A model generated the notes under the pieces. It was not told the origin of the DNA, did no database searches, and was given only the letters and a program-made list of their open reading frames with translations. A stretch of 64,000 nucleotides of DNA, from assembly GCA_003538625.1 (NCBI GenBank), contig DPRR01000029.1, positions 186,001 through 250,000 on the forward strand, read 5' to 3'. Position numbers and translations under genes: made by a program. Below, piece by piece: positions 53,894 through 62,327 of the stretch (its first letter is position 1; each line of letters begins with the position of its first letter). The DNA comes from Ignavibacteriales bacterium (GTDB lineage: Bacteria; Bacteroidota; Ignavibacteria; Ignavibacteriales; Ignavibacteriaceae).

Positions 53894-54124
53894 TTATTGA
53901 ACGTAAATGCTCTTACGTTTATTTGGAGAAAAATGAAGTGGAATTAATTGTGTACCCTTTAAAGCTAAAAGTGCATAAGTTTTTCCAAAGTCATCAGAAA
54001 ACTCTACTTCAAAAAAATACTTTTTATGAATTTCAACAATAGTCCCAACCTGTCCTTTTAATAGATTATGCTCTGGTAAATCCTTTGTTAGAGCTACTAC
54101 ATCGTTTAATTTAAAATTTAACAT
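53894..54124 (-). CDS. DUF4926 domain protein
   Basis: A 76-residue protein: LNDVVALTKDLPEHNLLKGQVGTIVEI then YFFEVEFSDDFGKTYALLALKGTQLIPL, the standard DUF4926 pattern of a small beta-barrel. It is commonly found next to DUF6883, as here (9 bases apart). The pair resembles a toxin/immunity or toxin-antitoxin module, with this as the likely small partner; that role is inference. Its stop begins one base after the suhB stop, so the cassette is flush against suhB. Confidence 0.8.
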   Translation of the reverse strand: MLNFKLNDVVALTKDLPEHNLLKGQVGTIVEIHKKYFFEVEFSDDFGKTYALLALKGTQLIPLHFSPNKRKSIYVQ

Positions 54125-54133
54125 ATTGATCCT

Positions 54134-54466
54134 TTACTTTATATAACAGGTTACAAATCTGGGAAAATCTTCATTTGATTTTATTATCCAAATAGATCTA
54201 ATAGAGGCTTTTTTCTTGTTTACTTCCAACTTAAAATCAACAATATATCTTTTACCAAAATCATCTTCTGAAAGAAATAATGAATCAACCTCTGAAACGA
54301 TTTCTTTTAATTTTTCTCTTAACAATTTTGCATCATCTGTTGTTAATCCTAAAACACTTTTAAAAACTTTAGCTTTGTGTTTACCTCGAGGGTGTGAAGT
54401 GTTTAAACAATAACCCTCAAGTTTTTTAATGTCGACTATTGCACTATTAGCATTTGGTAAAATCAC
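54134..54466 (-). CDS. DUF6883 domain protein, possible toxin-like partner
   Basis: A 110-residue protein: LPNANSAIVDIKKLEGYCLNTSHPRGKHKAKVFKSVLGLT, then YIVDFKLEVNKKKASIRSIWIIKSNEDFPRFVTCYI. This matches DUF6883, a compact domain also found at the C-termini of polymorphic toxins. The GKHKAKVF and RSIWII segments are the family's recognisable core. It is the first gene of a two-gene unit with DUF4926. No activity has been demonstrated from sequence. Confidence 0.78.
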   Translation of the reverse strand: MILPNANSAIVDIKKLEGYCLNTSHPRGKHKAKVFKSVLGLTTDDAKLLREKLKEIVSEVDSLFLSEDDFGKRYIVDFKLEVNKKKASIRSIWIIKSNEDFPRFVTCYIK

Positions 54467-54564
54467 ATTAAAAATTACAAATGGGTTATCAAATGTACAA
54501 GGAAAATAAAATCATTAACAAGTAATTCTTTGCGACAATACTTCAATTATCTTTCTCTCAAAAT

Positions 54565-54670
54565 CTTTAGTATAAAATTCAGCAGAAAAGAAATCGATAT
54601 TTTCGATCCGCAAATTTTAGCAAGCAATAAAAAAATCCATCAACAGTTAATTGATGGATTGAAAGTATAA
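54565..54670 (+). pseudogene. Decayed second copy of the suhB 3' end
   Basis: 54611-54670 matches the last 60 bases of suhB (53834-53893) with three substitutions, including the stop codon. Two of the changes are synonymous and one is Arg to Lys. Weaker similarity continues upstream (RKEIDIFDPQ against GKEINIFTKQ) and is then broken by a one-base deletion near 54572. No start or body of the gene is present. Together with suhB it brackets the DUF6883/DUF4926 cassette. Confidence 0.85.
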
Positions 54671-54688
54671 ATTCATGGAGTATTTTTC

Positions 54689-55279
54689 AGGTTCTCACTA
54701 CGATTTATCGTGGTGAGAACTTAAAGTAATAAAAATGCTAACGGTTTTAACCGTTTACTAGTAGATTATGCTTTTTTAGAAATAACTGATATTCTTCGTT
54801 AAAACTTTTACCTCTGTGATGTGCTTCCTGATTCTTTATGTAATCGATAACATTTGGAATTTGCGATTCCGAAACTGAAAAAGCACCATAACCTCTTCCC
54901 CAATGAAATTTGTTCTGAGTAAGCCTGTTTTGATTAATAAAATGAGAGGAGGCCCCTTTATATAATTTAATACATTCTTCAACTGAAATATTAGTAGGTA
55001 GATCAATAAGTGCATGAACATGGTCACTATTAACAAAGTTTATTTTCATAAACACAGTTTTCTCTTTAGAATAATTAAAGAGAAATTCAGATACTTTTAT
55101 TCTTGCTTCTTTGTCTAAAATTTTTTGATGGTCGAGTGTTTCCCAGATGAGATGGACCCAGATTTTATTGTGTGAATGTAATGACATCATTGCCTCAGAC
55201 ACTTTAGTTAAACAGTTAAAACGGTTTAGATTATTATTATTGTATAAATTATTTGCGGTATAAATACCGCAGAGAACCT
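54689..55279. mobile_element. RAYT unit with terminal inverted repeats and hairpins
   Basis: AGGTTCTC (54689-54696) and GAGAACCT (55272-55279) are a perfect 8-bp inverted pair enclosing the transposase gene. Inside the left end a 14-bp stem (54691-54720, one T-G mismatch) closes on a two-base loop. Inside the right end TGCGGTAT-AA-ATACCGCA (55254-55271) is a perfect hairpin. A second, inner pair of related hairpins sits at each end of the gene (54740-54755 and 55209-55228, shared core GTTAAAAC). Confidence 0.55.
54747..55202 (-). CDS. REP-associated tyrosine transposase (RAYT, IS200/IS605 Y1 family)
   Basis: A 151-residue HUH nuclease-like protein. IWVHLIWETLDHQKIL opens the Y1 fold. HVHALIDLP carries the HUH-type His pair near residue 63. 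The nucleophile Tyr is in NVIDYIKNQEAHHRG near residue 124. These are features of TnpA_REP proteins, which act on single-stranded REP hairpins. Translation could start at the third Met. The stop codon lies inside the inner hairpin at 54740-54755. It looks intact. Confidence 0.88.
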   Translation of the reverse strand: MSEAMMSLHSHNKIWVHLIWETLDHQKILDKEARIKVSEFLFNYSKEKTVFMKINFVNSDHVHALIDLPTNISVEECIKLYKGASSHFINQNRLTQNKFHWGRGYGAFSVSESQIPNVIDYIKNQEAHHRGKSFNEEYQLFLKKHNLLVNG

Positions 55280-55295
55280 AAATCAATAAAAAAAA

Positions 55296-57134
55296 TCAGT
55301 TTATCGGTACAGATCTATCCAAACTTTGATACATCTGTTCGATCAAATCCTGATATCTTTCCTCAACATACTTTCGTTTAATTTTTAAGCTTGGTGTAAT
55401 TTCTCCCGATTCGATGCTAAAAGGTCTATCCAACAAAACAAATTTTCTAACCTTTTCATAATTTGCAAGTTTTTTCTGAAACTGATCCATCTCCTTATCA
55501 AGCATTTTATAAATCTGCTCATCCCGGACTAAATCTTCTACTTTATCATAGGGTATTTTGTGCGCATCAGCATATTCTTTAACAGCTTCAAAATCAGGAA
55601 CTATAAGCGCAGTTAAAAACATTCTTCTATCACCAATCAAAACAAATTGATCAATATACTTACTTGCAAGGAACATACTTTCAATTGGATTTGGAGCAAT
55701 ATATTTACCTGCAGATGTTTTAAATAAATGTTTCTTTCTATCTGTTATCATCAAGAATCCATCACCATCAAAAACACCGATATCACCGGTATAAAGCCAA
55801 CCATCTTTAATCGTTGCATCTGTTTCTTTTTTATTTTTATAATAACCCTGCATAATATTTGGTCCTCTGGCAAGAATTTCTCCGTCTGAGGCAATCTTTA
55901 TCTCTACACCCGGGAATGGTTTACCTACTGTGCCAAATTTAAAATCCTCAACTCGGTTCGCACAAATTACCGGGGATGATTCAGTCAGGCCGTAGCCTTC
56001 AACAATGATGATTCCAATCGCTTCAAAAAACTTTCCCAGGTATAATGGAAGTGCAGCACCGCCGGAGATAAAAAATCTCAGATTACCGCCGGTTTTTTCA
56101 CGCAGTTTACTGAATACAAGTTTATCGGCTAGTTTATGCTTTAATGCAAAAGAAAATGGAATGTTACCAGTCTTTTTATACTCGGCATATCTAACACCAA
56201 CATCCATTGCCCAGTAAAATATTTTTTGTTTTTTTAATGGCTGACTATCAACATTTTTAATAATCTTGGAATGAATCCTTTCAAAAAGTCTTGGAACACT
56301 GGTCATAATCGTAGGCTTTACATCAATCAGATTTTGAGCAACTGTTTCAATACTTTCAGCGTAACAAACTGTACACTTTGCAGAAAATGCTGTGTAGTAT
56401 CCTGCCATTCTTTCAAAGATGTGACACAAAGGTAAGAAAGATAAGAAGACATCAGTGTTTCCAATCGGAAAGCAATCCAATGCTGCCTGAACGTTTGATA
56501 AAATATTATGATGAGTTAACACAACACCTTTTGGTTCACCTGTTGTTCCTGAAGTATAAATAATTGTGCATACTTCATCAGGTTTAATTTTATCCAGATT
56601 ATCTTTTAACAATGATGGATGTTCATTCTTAAATCCTTTCCCTAACTCCTGAACTTTTTTGAAAGTCATTAAGTCTTTATTCTTATCATCAAAATCTTTC
56701 TCATTCAGTAAAATGATAAACTTTAACGATTTACATTTATCTCTAAACTTCATCACTTTGTTAAGCTGAAATTTTGTAGAAACAATTATCGCTTTTGATT
56801 CTGAGTTATTTAAAATAAACTCAATCGATTCAGCAGTAAGTGATGGGTAAAGCGGAACATCAATTGCACCAAGACCTAAAATTGCAAAATCACTATAAAC
56901 CCATTCCGGACGGTTTTCTGCAATTATAGCAATCTTATCATCCTTCTTAATTCCGAGTGAAGCTAACCCAAATGCAAAAGAATCCGTTTCTTCTTTAAGT
57001 TGATCGTAGGTTATGCCGACATATTTACCCGCGACTTTATATTTTAGTACAAAATTATTTGTTTCTTTACTGTATTCTTCGGTAAGATGATAATAGAGAC
57101 GGGGAACTGTGGTTAAGTAATTTAACTGAGCCAT
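55296..57134 (-). CDS. fadD: Long-chain fatty acid-CoA ligase (AMP-forming)
   Basis: It activates fatty acids to acyl-CoA through an acyl-adenylate. About 612 residues from ATG 57134 (MAQLNYLTTVPRLYYHL), chosen because GGAGAGG lies before it; the frame is open 17 codons further. ANL-superfamily motifs are IYTSGTTGEPKGVVLTH, the linker GYGLTESSPVICANR, and GWLYTGDIG with DRKKHLFKTSAGKYIAP in the C-terminal lid. This is the FAA1-type long form (COG1022). It is probably membrane-associated at the cytoplasmic side. Confidence 0.92.
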   Translation of the reverse strand: MAQLNYLTTVPRLYYHLTEEYSKETNNFVLKYKVAGKYVGITYDQLKEETDSFAFGLASLGIKKDDKIAIIAENRPEWVYSDFAILGLGAIDVPLYPSLTAESIEFILNNSESKAIIVSTKFQLNKVMKFRDKCKSLKFIILLNEKDFDDKNKDLMTFKKVQELGKGFKNEHPSLLKDNLDKIKPDEVCTIIYTSGTTGEPKGVVLTHHNILSNVQAALDCFPIGNTDVFLSFLPLCHIFERMAGYYTAFSAKCTVCYAESIETVAQNLIDVKPTIMTSVPRLFERIHSKIIKNVDSQPLKKQKIFYWAMDVGVRYAEYKKTGNIPFSFALKHKLADKLVFSKLREKTGGNLRFFISGGAALPLYLGKFFEAIGIIIVEGYGLTESSPVICANRVEDFKFGTVGKPFPGVEIKIASDGEILARGPNIMQGYYKNKKETDATIKDGWLYTGDIGVFDGDGFLMITDRKKHLFKTSAGKYIAPNPIESMFLASKYIDQFVLIGDRRMFLTALIVPDFEAVKEYADAHKIPYDKVEDLVRDEQIYKMLDKEMDQFQKKLANYEKVRKFVLLDRPFSIESGEITPSLKIKRKYVEERYQDLIEQMYQSLDRSVPIN

Positions 57135-57309
57135 ATTTTTACCTCTCTCCTTGTTGTGTGCCGGATTTCTTCCCCTGAAAACCATTACTAAGTTTAAGTT
57201 AGCTTTATCTTTATATAAGCTGCAGCAGAAGTTTCCTTGACAGCTATTAATAATTGATTAAAAATAGCACCAAAAAGATTAAGAGCAAAAAGGAAAATTC
57301 CGGTAAAGT

Positions 57310-57561
57310 GGATAGTCAGTAATCTTAAATGTATAGGGAGCAAGTTTAAAAGGATAGTTAGCAATCGTAAATGGATAGGAAGCAAGTTTAAAAGGATAGT
57401 TAGCAATCTTAAATGGATAGGAAACAAGTTTAAAAGGATAGTTAGCAATCTTAAATGGATAAGGAGCGAGTTTAAAAGGATAGTTAGCAACATTAAATGG
57501 ATATGAAGCAAGTCTAAAAGGATAGTTAGCAACATCAAATAGATAGGAAGCAAATGTGGAC
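57310..57561. repeat. Tandem array B: exact 21-bp period, 12 units (six 42-bp pairs)
   Basis: The motif GGATAG or a variant begins at 57310, 57331, 57352, 57373 and every 21 bases on to 57541, without a single indel. Two unit types alternate: GGATAGttAGCAAtcTTAAA(T) and GGATAGgaAGCAAgtTTAAA(A), so the higher-order period is 42. It fills the gap between the divergent fadD and pruA genes. A minus-strand frame stays open only because 21 is divisible by three; its Leu/Ile-rich repeat peptide is not taken as a protein. No spacers and no nearby cas genes. Confidence 0.92.
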
Positions 57562-57703
57562 TATTTTAAATATATAAGTTGTCATATTTTAGAAATACTA
57601 CGTTTATGTGATATTCATAAATATAATGACCGAATCCTAAATTGATAATCCCATCCAAAAACCTTAATTTTTCAACTACAATTTTTAATTTTGAGGATAT
57701 CAA
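57562..57703 (+). other. Intergenic leader of pruA
   Basis: AT-rich sequence between array B and pruA. TAATTTTG at 57686-57693 resembles a -7 box but is only 10 bases from the ATG. GAGG overlaps its end as a ribosome site. No further feature was seen. Confidence 0.4.
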
Positions 57704-59335
57704 ATGTCAAACGCATATTTTAAGGTACCGCAACCAATAAATGAACCGGTAAAAGCCTACAAACCAGGCTCACCTGAAAGAGAAGAATTAAAGAAAAAAT
57801 TAGTTGAATTAAAATCAAAACAGATTGAAGTTCCTCTTATTATTGGCGGCGAAGAAGTAAGAACCGGCAATACCGAAAAAATGGTAATGCCGCATAATCA
57901 CAGCCATGTTCTTGGTGTTTATCATAAAGCTGGAAAAAAAGAAGTTGATATGGCTGTTGAAGCCGCTCTTAAAGCCCGTAAAGAATGGGCAGAAATGCCA
58001 TGGGAACATAGAGCTTCTGTTTTCTTGAAGATCGCAGATTTATTAGCTGGTCCCTGGCGCTCAACAATAAATGCAGCAACAATGCTCGGACAATCCAAGA
58101 CAGTATACCAGGCAGAAATAGATTCTGCTGCTGAACTTATCGATTTCTATCGCTTTAATAGTTATTACACGGCTCAATTGATGCAAGATCAACCTTATTC
58201 CGGTAGCGGAATGTGGAACCGTGTAGAGTACCGCCCGCTTGAAGGTTATATTTTTGCAATCACTCCTTTTAACTTTACTTCGATTGCTGGTAATCTTCCA
58301 ACAGCACCGGCAATTGTAGGTAATGTAAGTTTGTGGAAGCCGGCATCGAGCGCAGTTTATTCCGCATATCATTTGATGAAATTGTTTGAAGAAGCCGGCT
58401 TACCAAAAGGAGTAATTAATTTTGTTCCCGGTTCCGGTGGACAGGTTGGAACTCCTGCAATGACAAATCCAAACTTGGCTGGCGTTCATTTTACAGGATC
58501 AACAGAAGTTTTTCAAAATATGTGGAAGACTATTTCCGATAATCTGAAAAATATGAAATACTATCCTCGTATAGTTGGTGAAACAGGCGGTAAGGATTTT
58601 ATTTTTGCACATAGCTCCGCAGATGTGGATGCTCTTGTTGTTGCAGCGTTGCGAGGTGCATTTGAGTACCAGGGACAAAAATGTTCTGCTGCGTCAAGAA
58701 TGTACATTCCAAAATCTTTATGGAAAGAGTTTAAAGAAAAATATGTTGCAGAAGTCGGCAAAATTAAAATGGGCGATATTGAAGACTTCACAAACTTTAT
58801 GGGTGCTGTAATTGAAAAAGGTGCTTTCAAAACAATAACTGAATATATTAAGTACGCAAAAGAATCTGGTGAAGCGGAGATAATAACAGGCGGAAATTTT
58901 GATGACTCAAAAGGTTATTTTATCGAACCAACAACAATTGTAACAACTAATCCAAAATTCAAATCGATGGAAGAAGAAATATTTGGACCGGTTATGACAA
59001 TTTATGTTTACGATGATAACAAACTGGATGAAACATTAACATTGTGCGATGAAACTTCTCCATATGCTTTAACGGGCGGAATCTTTGCTCAGAATAGAAA
59101 TGTAATAGTCAAGTTATCAAATAGATTGCGAAACGCTGCAGGCAACTTTTATATAAATGACAAGCCAACCGGAGCAGTAGTTGGTCAGCAGCCTTTTGGC
59201 GGAGGAAGAGCATCCGGTACAAATGATAAAGCCGGCAGTGCGATGAACTTAATGAGATGGATGACTGCAAGAACAATTAAAGAAACTTTCGATCCTCCAA
59301 AAGATTGGCGTTATCCGTTTATGAGTGAAGAATAA
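57704..59335 (+). CDS. pruA: L-glutamate gamma-semialdehyde (1-pyrroline-5-carboxylate) dehydrogenase
   Basis: It oxidises glutamate semialdehyde to glutamate with NAD+, the second step of proline breakdown. At 543 residues it has the length of the stand-alone P5CDH type. Motifs are ITPFNFTSIAGNLPTAPA, the catalytic Glu in GETGGKDF, the nucleophile Cys in EYQGQKCSAASR, and EEEIFGPVMTIYVY. The C-terminus NDKPTGAVVGQQPFGGGRASGTNDKAG is diagnostic of PruA. Proline dehydrogenase is not in the window. Confidence 0.95.
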   Translation: MSNAYFKVPQPINEPVKAYKPGSPEREELKKKLVELKSKQIEVPLIIGGEEVRTGNTEKMVMPHNHSHVLGVYHKAGKKEVDMAVEAALKARKEWAEMPWEHRASVFLKIADLLAGPWRSTINAATMLGQSKTVYQAEIDSAAELIDFYRFNSYYTAQLMQDQPYSGSGMWNRVEYRPLEGYIFAITPFNFTSIAGNLPTAPAIVGNVSLWKPASSAVYSAYHLMKLFEEAGLPKGVINFVPGSGGQVGTPAMTNPNLAGVHFTGSTEVFQNMWKTISDNLKNMKYYPRIVGETGGKDFIFAHSSADVDALVVAALRGAFEYQGQKCSAASRMYIPKSLWKEFKEKYVAEVGKIKMGDIEDFTNFMGAVIEKGAFKTITEYIKYAKESGEAEIITGGNFDDSKGYFIEPTTIVTTNPKFKSMEEEIFGPVMTIYVYDDNKLDETLTLCDETSPYALTGGIFAQNRNVIVKLSNRLRNAAGNFYINDKPTGAVVGQQPFGGGRASGTNDKAGSAMNLMRWMTARTIKETFDPPKDWRYPFMSEE

Positions 59336-59348
59336 TAAAATTCTCTTC

Positions 59349-59417
59349 GTAGCACAGACTTCAGTCTGTGAATACATATAATTAAAATTTAAATGCTCAG
59401 ATTGAAATCTGAGCTAC
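59349..59417. repeat. Inverted pair of GTAG-headed REP hairpins (between pruA and sucC)
   Basis: GTAG followed by CACAGACT-TC-AGTCTGTG (59349-59370), and the opposite CTCAGATT-GA-AATCTGAG followed by CTAC (59396-59417). Both stems are perfect 8 bp. The GTAG tetranucleotide at the foot of each hairpin is the arrangement recognised by RAYT transposases in enterobacterial REPs. Confidence 0.75.
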
Positions 59418-59451
59418 GATATTTATAAATCAAAAATCGTAAGGACGTTAA

Positions 59452-60669
59452 ATGAAAATACACGAATATCAGGCAAAAGAAACTTTAAAGAAATTTGGTG
59501 TTCCTGTTCAGGATGGAATTGCAATTAAAAGTATGTTAGAGTTTGATGATGCTATATCAAAACTTCAACAGCGTGGAATAAATCAGTATGTGGTTAAATC
59601 ACAAATCCACGCAGGTGGAAGAGGTAAAGGAATTGTTTATGATGTAAGAAACAGAGACGTTGTGGTTTTAGAAGGTGGTGTCAAGTTTACAACTTCACAG
59701 GAAAAAGCAGCTGAATATGCCGAAAAAATTCTTGGCAATGTTTTAGTTACTCATCAATCCGGTGCTGAAGGCAAGGTTGTTAAAACTCTGTTTATTGCAG
59801 AAGGACTTGATTACAAAAAAGAATTGTATCTTGGAATTTTATTGGATCGTTCGGTATCGAAAAATGTTATAATGGTTTCTACAGAGGGCGGAGTTGAAAT
59901 AGAGAAAGTTGCTGAAGAAACTCCTGAAAAAATTATTAAAGAATGGATTGATCCCGCAATTGGATTACAAGCTTATCAGGCGCGTAAATTAGCTTTTGCT
60001 TTAGGGTTAGAAGGAAACGCGTTTAAAAGTTTTATTCCTTTTCTAAAAGCTCTGTACAAAGCTTATGAATCAACCGATGCTTCAATGTTGGAAATAAATC
60101 CGTTAGTAATCACTAATGATGATAAAGTTGTTGCGCTTGATGCAAAAATGAATTTTGATGATAATGCACTTTACCGTCATCCGGAAATTCTTGAATACAG
60201 AGATTTGGATGAAGAAGATCCGCTTGAGATTGAAGCATCTAAATTTAATCTTAATTATATAAAACTTGATGGTAATGTTGGCTGCATGGTTAATGGTGCC
60301 GGACTTGCAATGGGAACAATGGATATCATTAAACTTGCCGGCGGTGAACCTGCAAACTTTTTAGATGTTGGCGGCGGAGCAAATAAAGAAACTGTTGCAA
60401 ATGGATTCAAAATTATTTTATCTGACCCGAATGTTAAAGCAATTTTAATAAACATCTTTGGTGGAATAGTAAGATGCGATAGAGTTGCTCAGGGTGTAAT
60501 AGATGCTGCAAATGAATTGCATGTTCACGTTCCGATAGTTGTAAGATTAGAAGGAACAAATGCAAAAGAAGCTGCGGATTTGCTGGATAAATCAGATCTT
60601 CATTTTGAGGTTGCAAAAAGTTTACAGGACGCAGCCCAAAAAGTTACCGCAGTGTTAAGAGTTAATTAA
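59452..60669 (+). CDS. sucC: Succinate-CoA ligase [ADP-forming] subunit beta
   Basis: The beta subunit of the TCA-cycle enzyme that makes ATP or GTP from succinyl-CoA. 405 residues: the start MKIHEYQAKETLKKFGVPV, ATP-grasp nucleotide site KSQIHAGGRGKGIV, LEINPLVIT, and the C-terminal NGAGLAMGTMDIIKLAGGEPANFLDVGGGA and INIFGGIVRCDRVAQGV segments. The alpha subunit (sucD) is not adjacent. The gene is flanked on both sides by REP pairs. Confidence 0.95.
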   Translation: MKIHEYQAKETLKKFGVPVQDGIAIKSMLEFDDAISKLQQRGINQYVVKSQIHAGGRGKGIVYDVRNRDVVVLEGGVKFTTSQEKAAEYAEKILGNVLVTHQSGAEGKVVKTLFIAEGLDYKKELYLGILLDRSVSKNVIMVSTEGGVEIEKVAEETPEKIIKEWIDPAIGLQAYQARKLAFALGLEGNAFKSFIPFLKALYKAYESTDASMLEINPLVITNDDKVVALDAKMNFDDNALYRHPEILEYRDLDEEDPLEIEASKFNLNYIKLDGNVGCMVNGAGLAMGTMDIIKLAGGEPANFLDVGGGANKETVANGFKIILSDPNVKAILINIFGGIVRCDRVAQGVIDAANELHVHVPIVVRLEGTNAKEAADLLDKSDLHFEVAKSLQDAAQKVTAVLRVN

Positions 60670-60679
60670 TTTGTGTTTC

Positions 60680-60769
60680 GTAGCTCAGAATTCATTCTGA
60701 GATTAACGCAACTCAGAATTTATTCTGAGTAAATATGTTTTAATAGGCTCAGACTAAAGTCTGAGCTAC
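60680..60769. repeat. REP cluster: GTAG-headed inverted pair plus a central hairpin (after sucC)
   Basis: GTAG then CTCAGAAT-TC-ATTCTGAG (60680-60701). A middle copy CTCAGAAT-TT-ATTCTGAG (60712-60729) has no GTAG. The opposite copy is CTCAGACT-AA-AGTCTGAG then CTAC (60748-60769). All three stems are perfect 8 bp. Same family as 59349-59417. Confidence 0.78.
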
Positions 60770-60881
60770 GATTCTATTTCAGTACAAAAAATTTTAGTAA
60801 CTAACAAATAACACTCTTCTTGATTTTCTTTTTAATTAGTTATACATTTTTCCTGCATTAATTTTTAGTTAGGAGAACTTG

Positions 60882-62300
60882 ATGTCCCTTTTCGATTCTG
60901 AATTTTCTAACGATGATGATTTTGATCTTCCGGAAGAAAATATAGAAGAAGAACTCGCTTCGTGTAAAAGAATTCTTGATTCTGGTTATGTTTTTGATTC
61001 AGTAGAAAGAATTGAAGAATTAATACAAATGTGTATTGATATTGATCGATATGAAGATGCGTTGTATTTAATAGAAAAATTGTTAGAAATATTTCCTTAT
61101 AATTCTGAATACTGGTTAAAGAAAGGAATTGTACTTAACGGGTTATTCCGTTTTAGCGAAGCTTTGCTTTCTTATGAGCAGTCATTATCGCTAAACCCGA
61201 ATGATATTGAAGCCCTAATAGATAAATCAGCTACTGAGGAAAACCTGGGATTGTATGAACATTCAAAAGAATCTTTGGAAAAAGTATTACAACTTGATCC
61301 TGAAAACGATGATGCTATGTTCAGTATCGGTTTACTTTACCAGCGCCGTGCAGATTTAAATAAAGCCATCGAATATTTTGAAAAAGTTGTCAAACGTGAT
61401 GCGGAATATTCAGATGTTTATTATGAACTGGGATTCTGTTATGAAAATTCCGGTCAGCTAGATAAAGCATTAGAATCATACGATAAGTTTTTGGAACTTG
61501 ATCCATATAACCCCAATGGTTGGTATAACAGGGGAATAGTTTTGGTTAAGATGAATAAACTGGAGCAGGGGATTAACAGTTATGAACTTGCAATATCAAT
61601 TCGTGAAAATTTTTCTAGTGCCTGGTTTAATAAGGGAAATGCCCTGGCAGATCTTGGAAGATTGCATGAAGCAATAGTATGTTTTAAAAAATCTTTTGAG
61701 TTAGATAAAGAAGACGAAGCTTCTGTTTACAATATTGCAAATATTTATGAAGAACTTGATGATTTACCTACCGCGATAAAATATTATACTGAATCCATTA
61801 AATTAAATGATGAGTACTATGATGCCTATCTTTCCAGAGGTTTTTGTTACGACTCAATGGGTAAGTATCAACTGGCTTTGAGAGATTTTAATAAGGCAAT
61901 TTCACTTTCTCAGGATAGCGCTGAAGCATGGTACGCTAAAGCGGATCTGGAGTATTCTCTTGGTCAGGTTAATGACAGCATTTTAAGTTATAAGGAAGCA
62001 GCAAGGATTGAACCTGATAATTATGAAGTGTGGTTTAATCTTGCCGAAACTTTTTTTGAATTAGGTGAATGGCTGGATGCTTTGAGGGCATTTGATGAAT
62101 GTATTAGGATAAATCCAAAAGATGCTACATCTTTTTATGGCAAAGCTAAAGCTAATTTTGTTTTAAGCAGGACTCAGGAAGCAATAGAGTGCCTAAAATC
62201 AGCATTTGCCTTTGATCCATCTATTCGAATGGAATTTGAAAAGGAATATCCGGATATAAAATCATCTAAACTTTTTAAAAAGCTTATTGGCGAAATTTAA
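60882..62300 (+). CDS. Tetratricopeptide repeat protein
   Basis: About 472 residues from ATG 60882, with AGGAGA six bases before it (a TTG one codon earlier is also open). The N-terminus is acidic (FSNDDDFDLPEENIEEEL). About eleven TPR units of 34 residues follow, for example NPNGWYNRGIVLVKMNKLEQGINSYELAI and SSAWFNKGNALADLGRLHEAIVCFKKSFEL. No signal peptide or membrane segment, so it is probably a cytoplasmic scaffold for protein contacts. Specific partner unknown. Confidence 0.88.
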   Translation: MSLFDSEFSNDDDFDLPEENIEEELASCKRILDSGYVFDSVERIEELIQMCIDIDRYEDALYLIEKLLEIFPYNSEYWLKKGIVLNGLFRFSEALLSYEQSLSLNPNDIEALIDKSATEENLGLYEHSKESLEKVLQLDPENDDAMFSIGLLYQRRADLNKAIEYFEKVVKRDAEYSDVYYELGFCYENSGQLDKALESYDKFLELDPYNPNGWYNRGIVLVKMNKLEQGINSYELAISIRENFSSAWFNKGNALADLGRLHEAIVCFKKSFELDKEDEASVYNIANIYEELDDLPTAIKYYTESIKLNDEYYDAYLSRGFCYDSMGKYQLALRDFNKAISLSQDSAEAWYAKADLEYSLGQVNDSILSYKEAARIEPDNYEVWFNLAETFFELGEWLDALRAFDECIRINPKDATSFYGKAKANFVLSRTQEAIECLKSAFAFDPSIRMEFEKEYPDIKSSKLFKKLIGEI

Positions 62301-62327
62301 TATTGAATTAATTATTAGATTTATTGT

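Noticed and set aside
57194..57553. Minus-strand Leu/Ile-rich 14-residue repeat frame over array B
   Set aside because: The periodic peptide follows directly from the 21/42-bp DNA repeat. The start lies inside the array and no ribosome site is present.
57310..57561. CRISPR array
   Set aside because: Units are contiguous with no unique spacers, and no cas gene is nearby. The same applies to array A.
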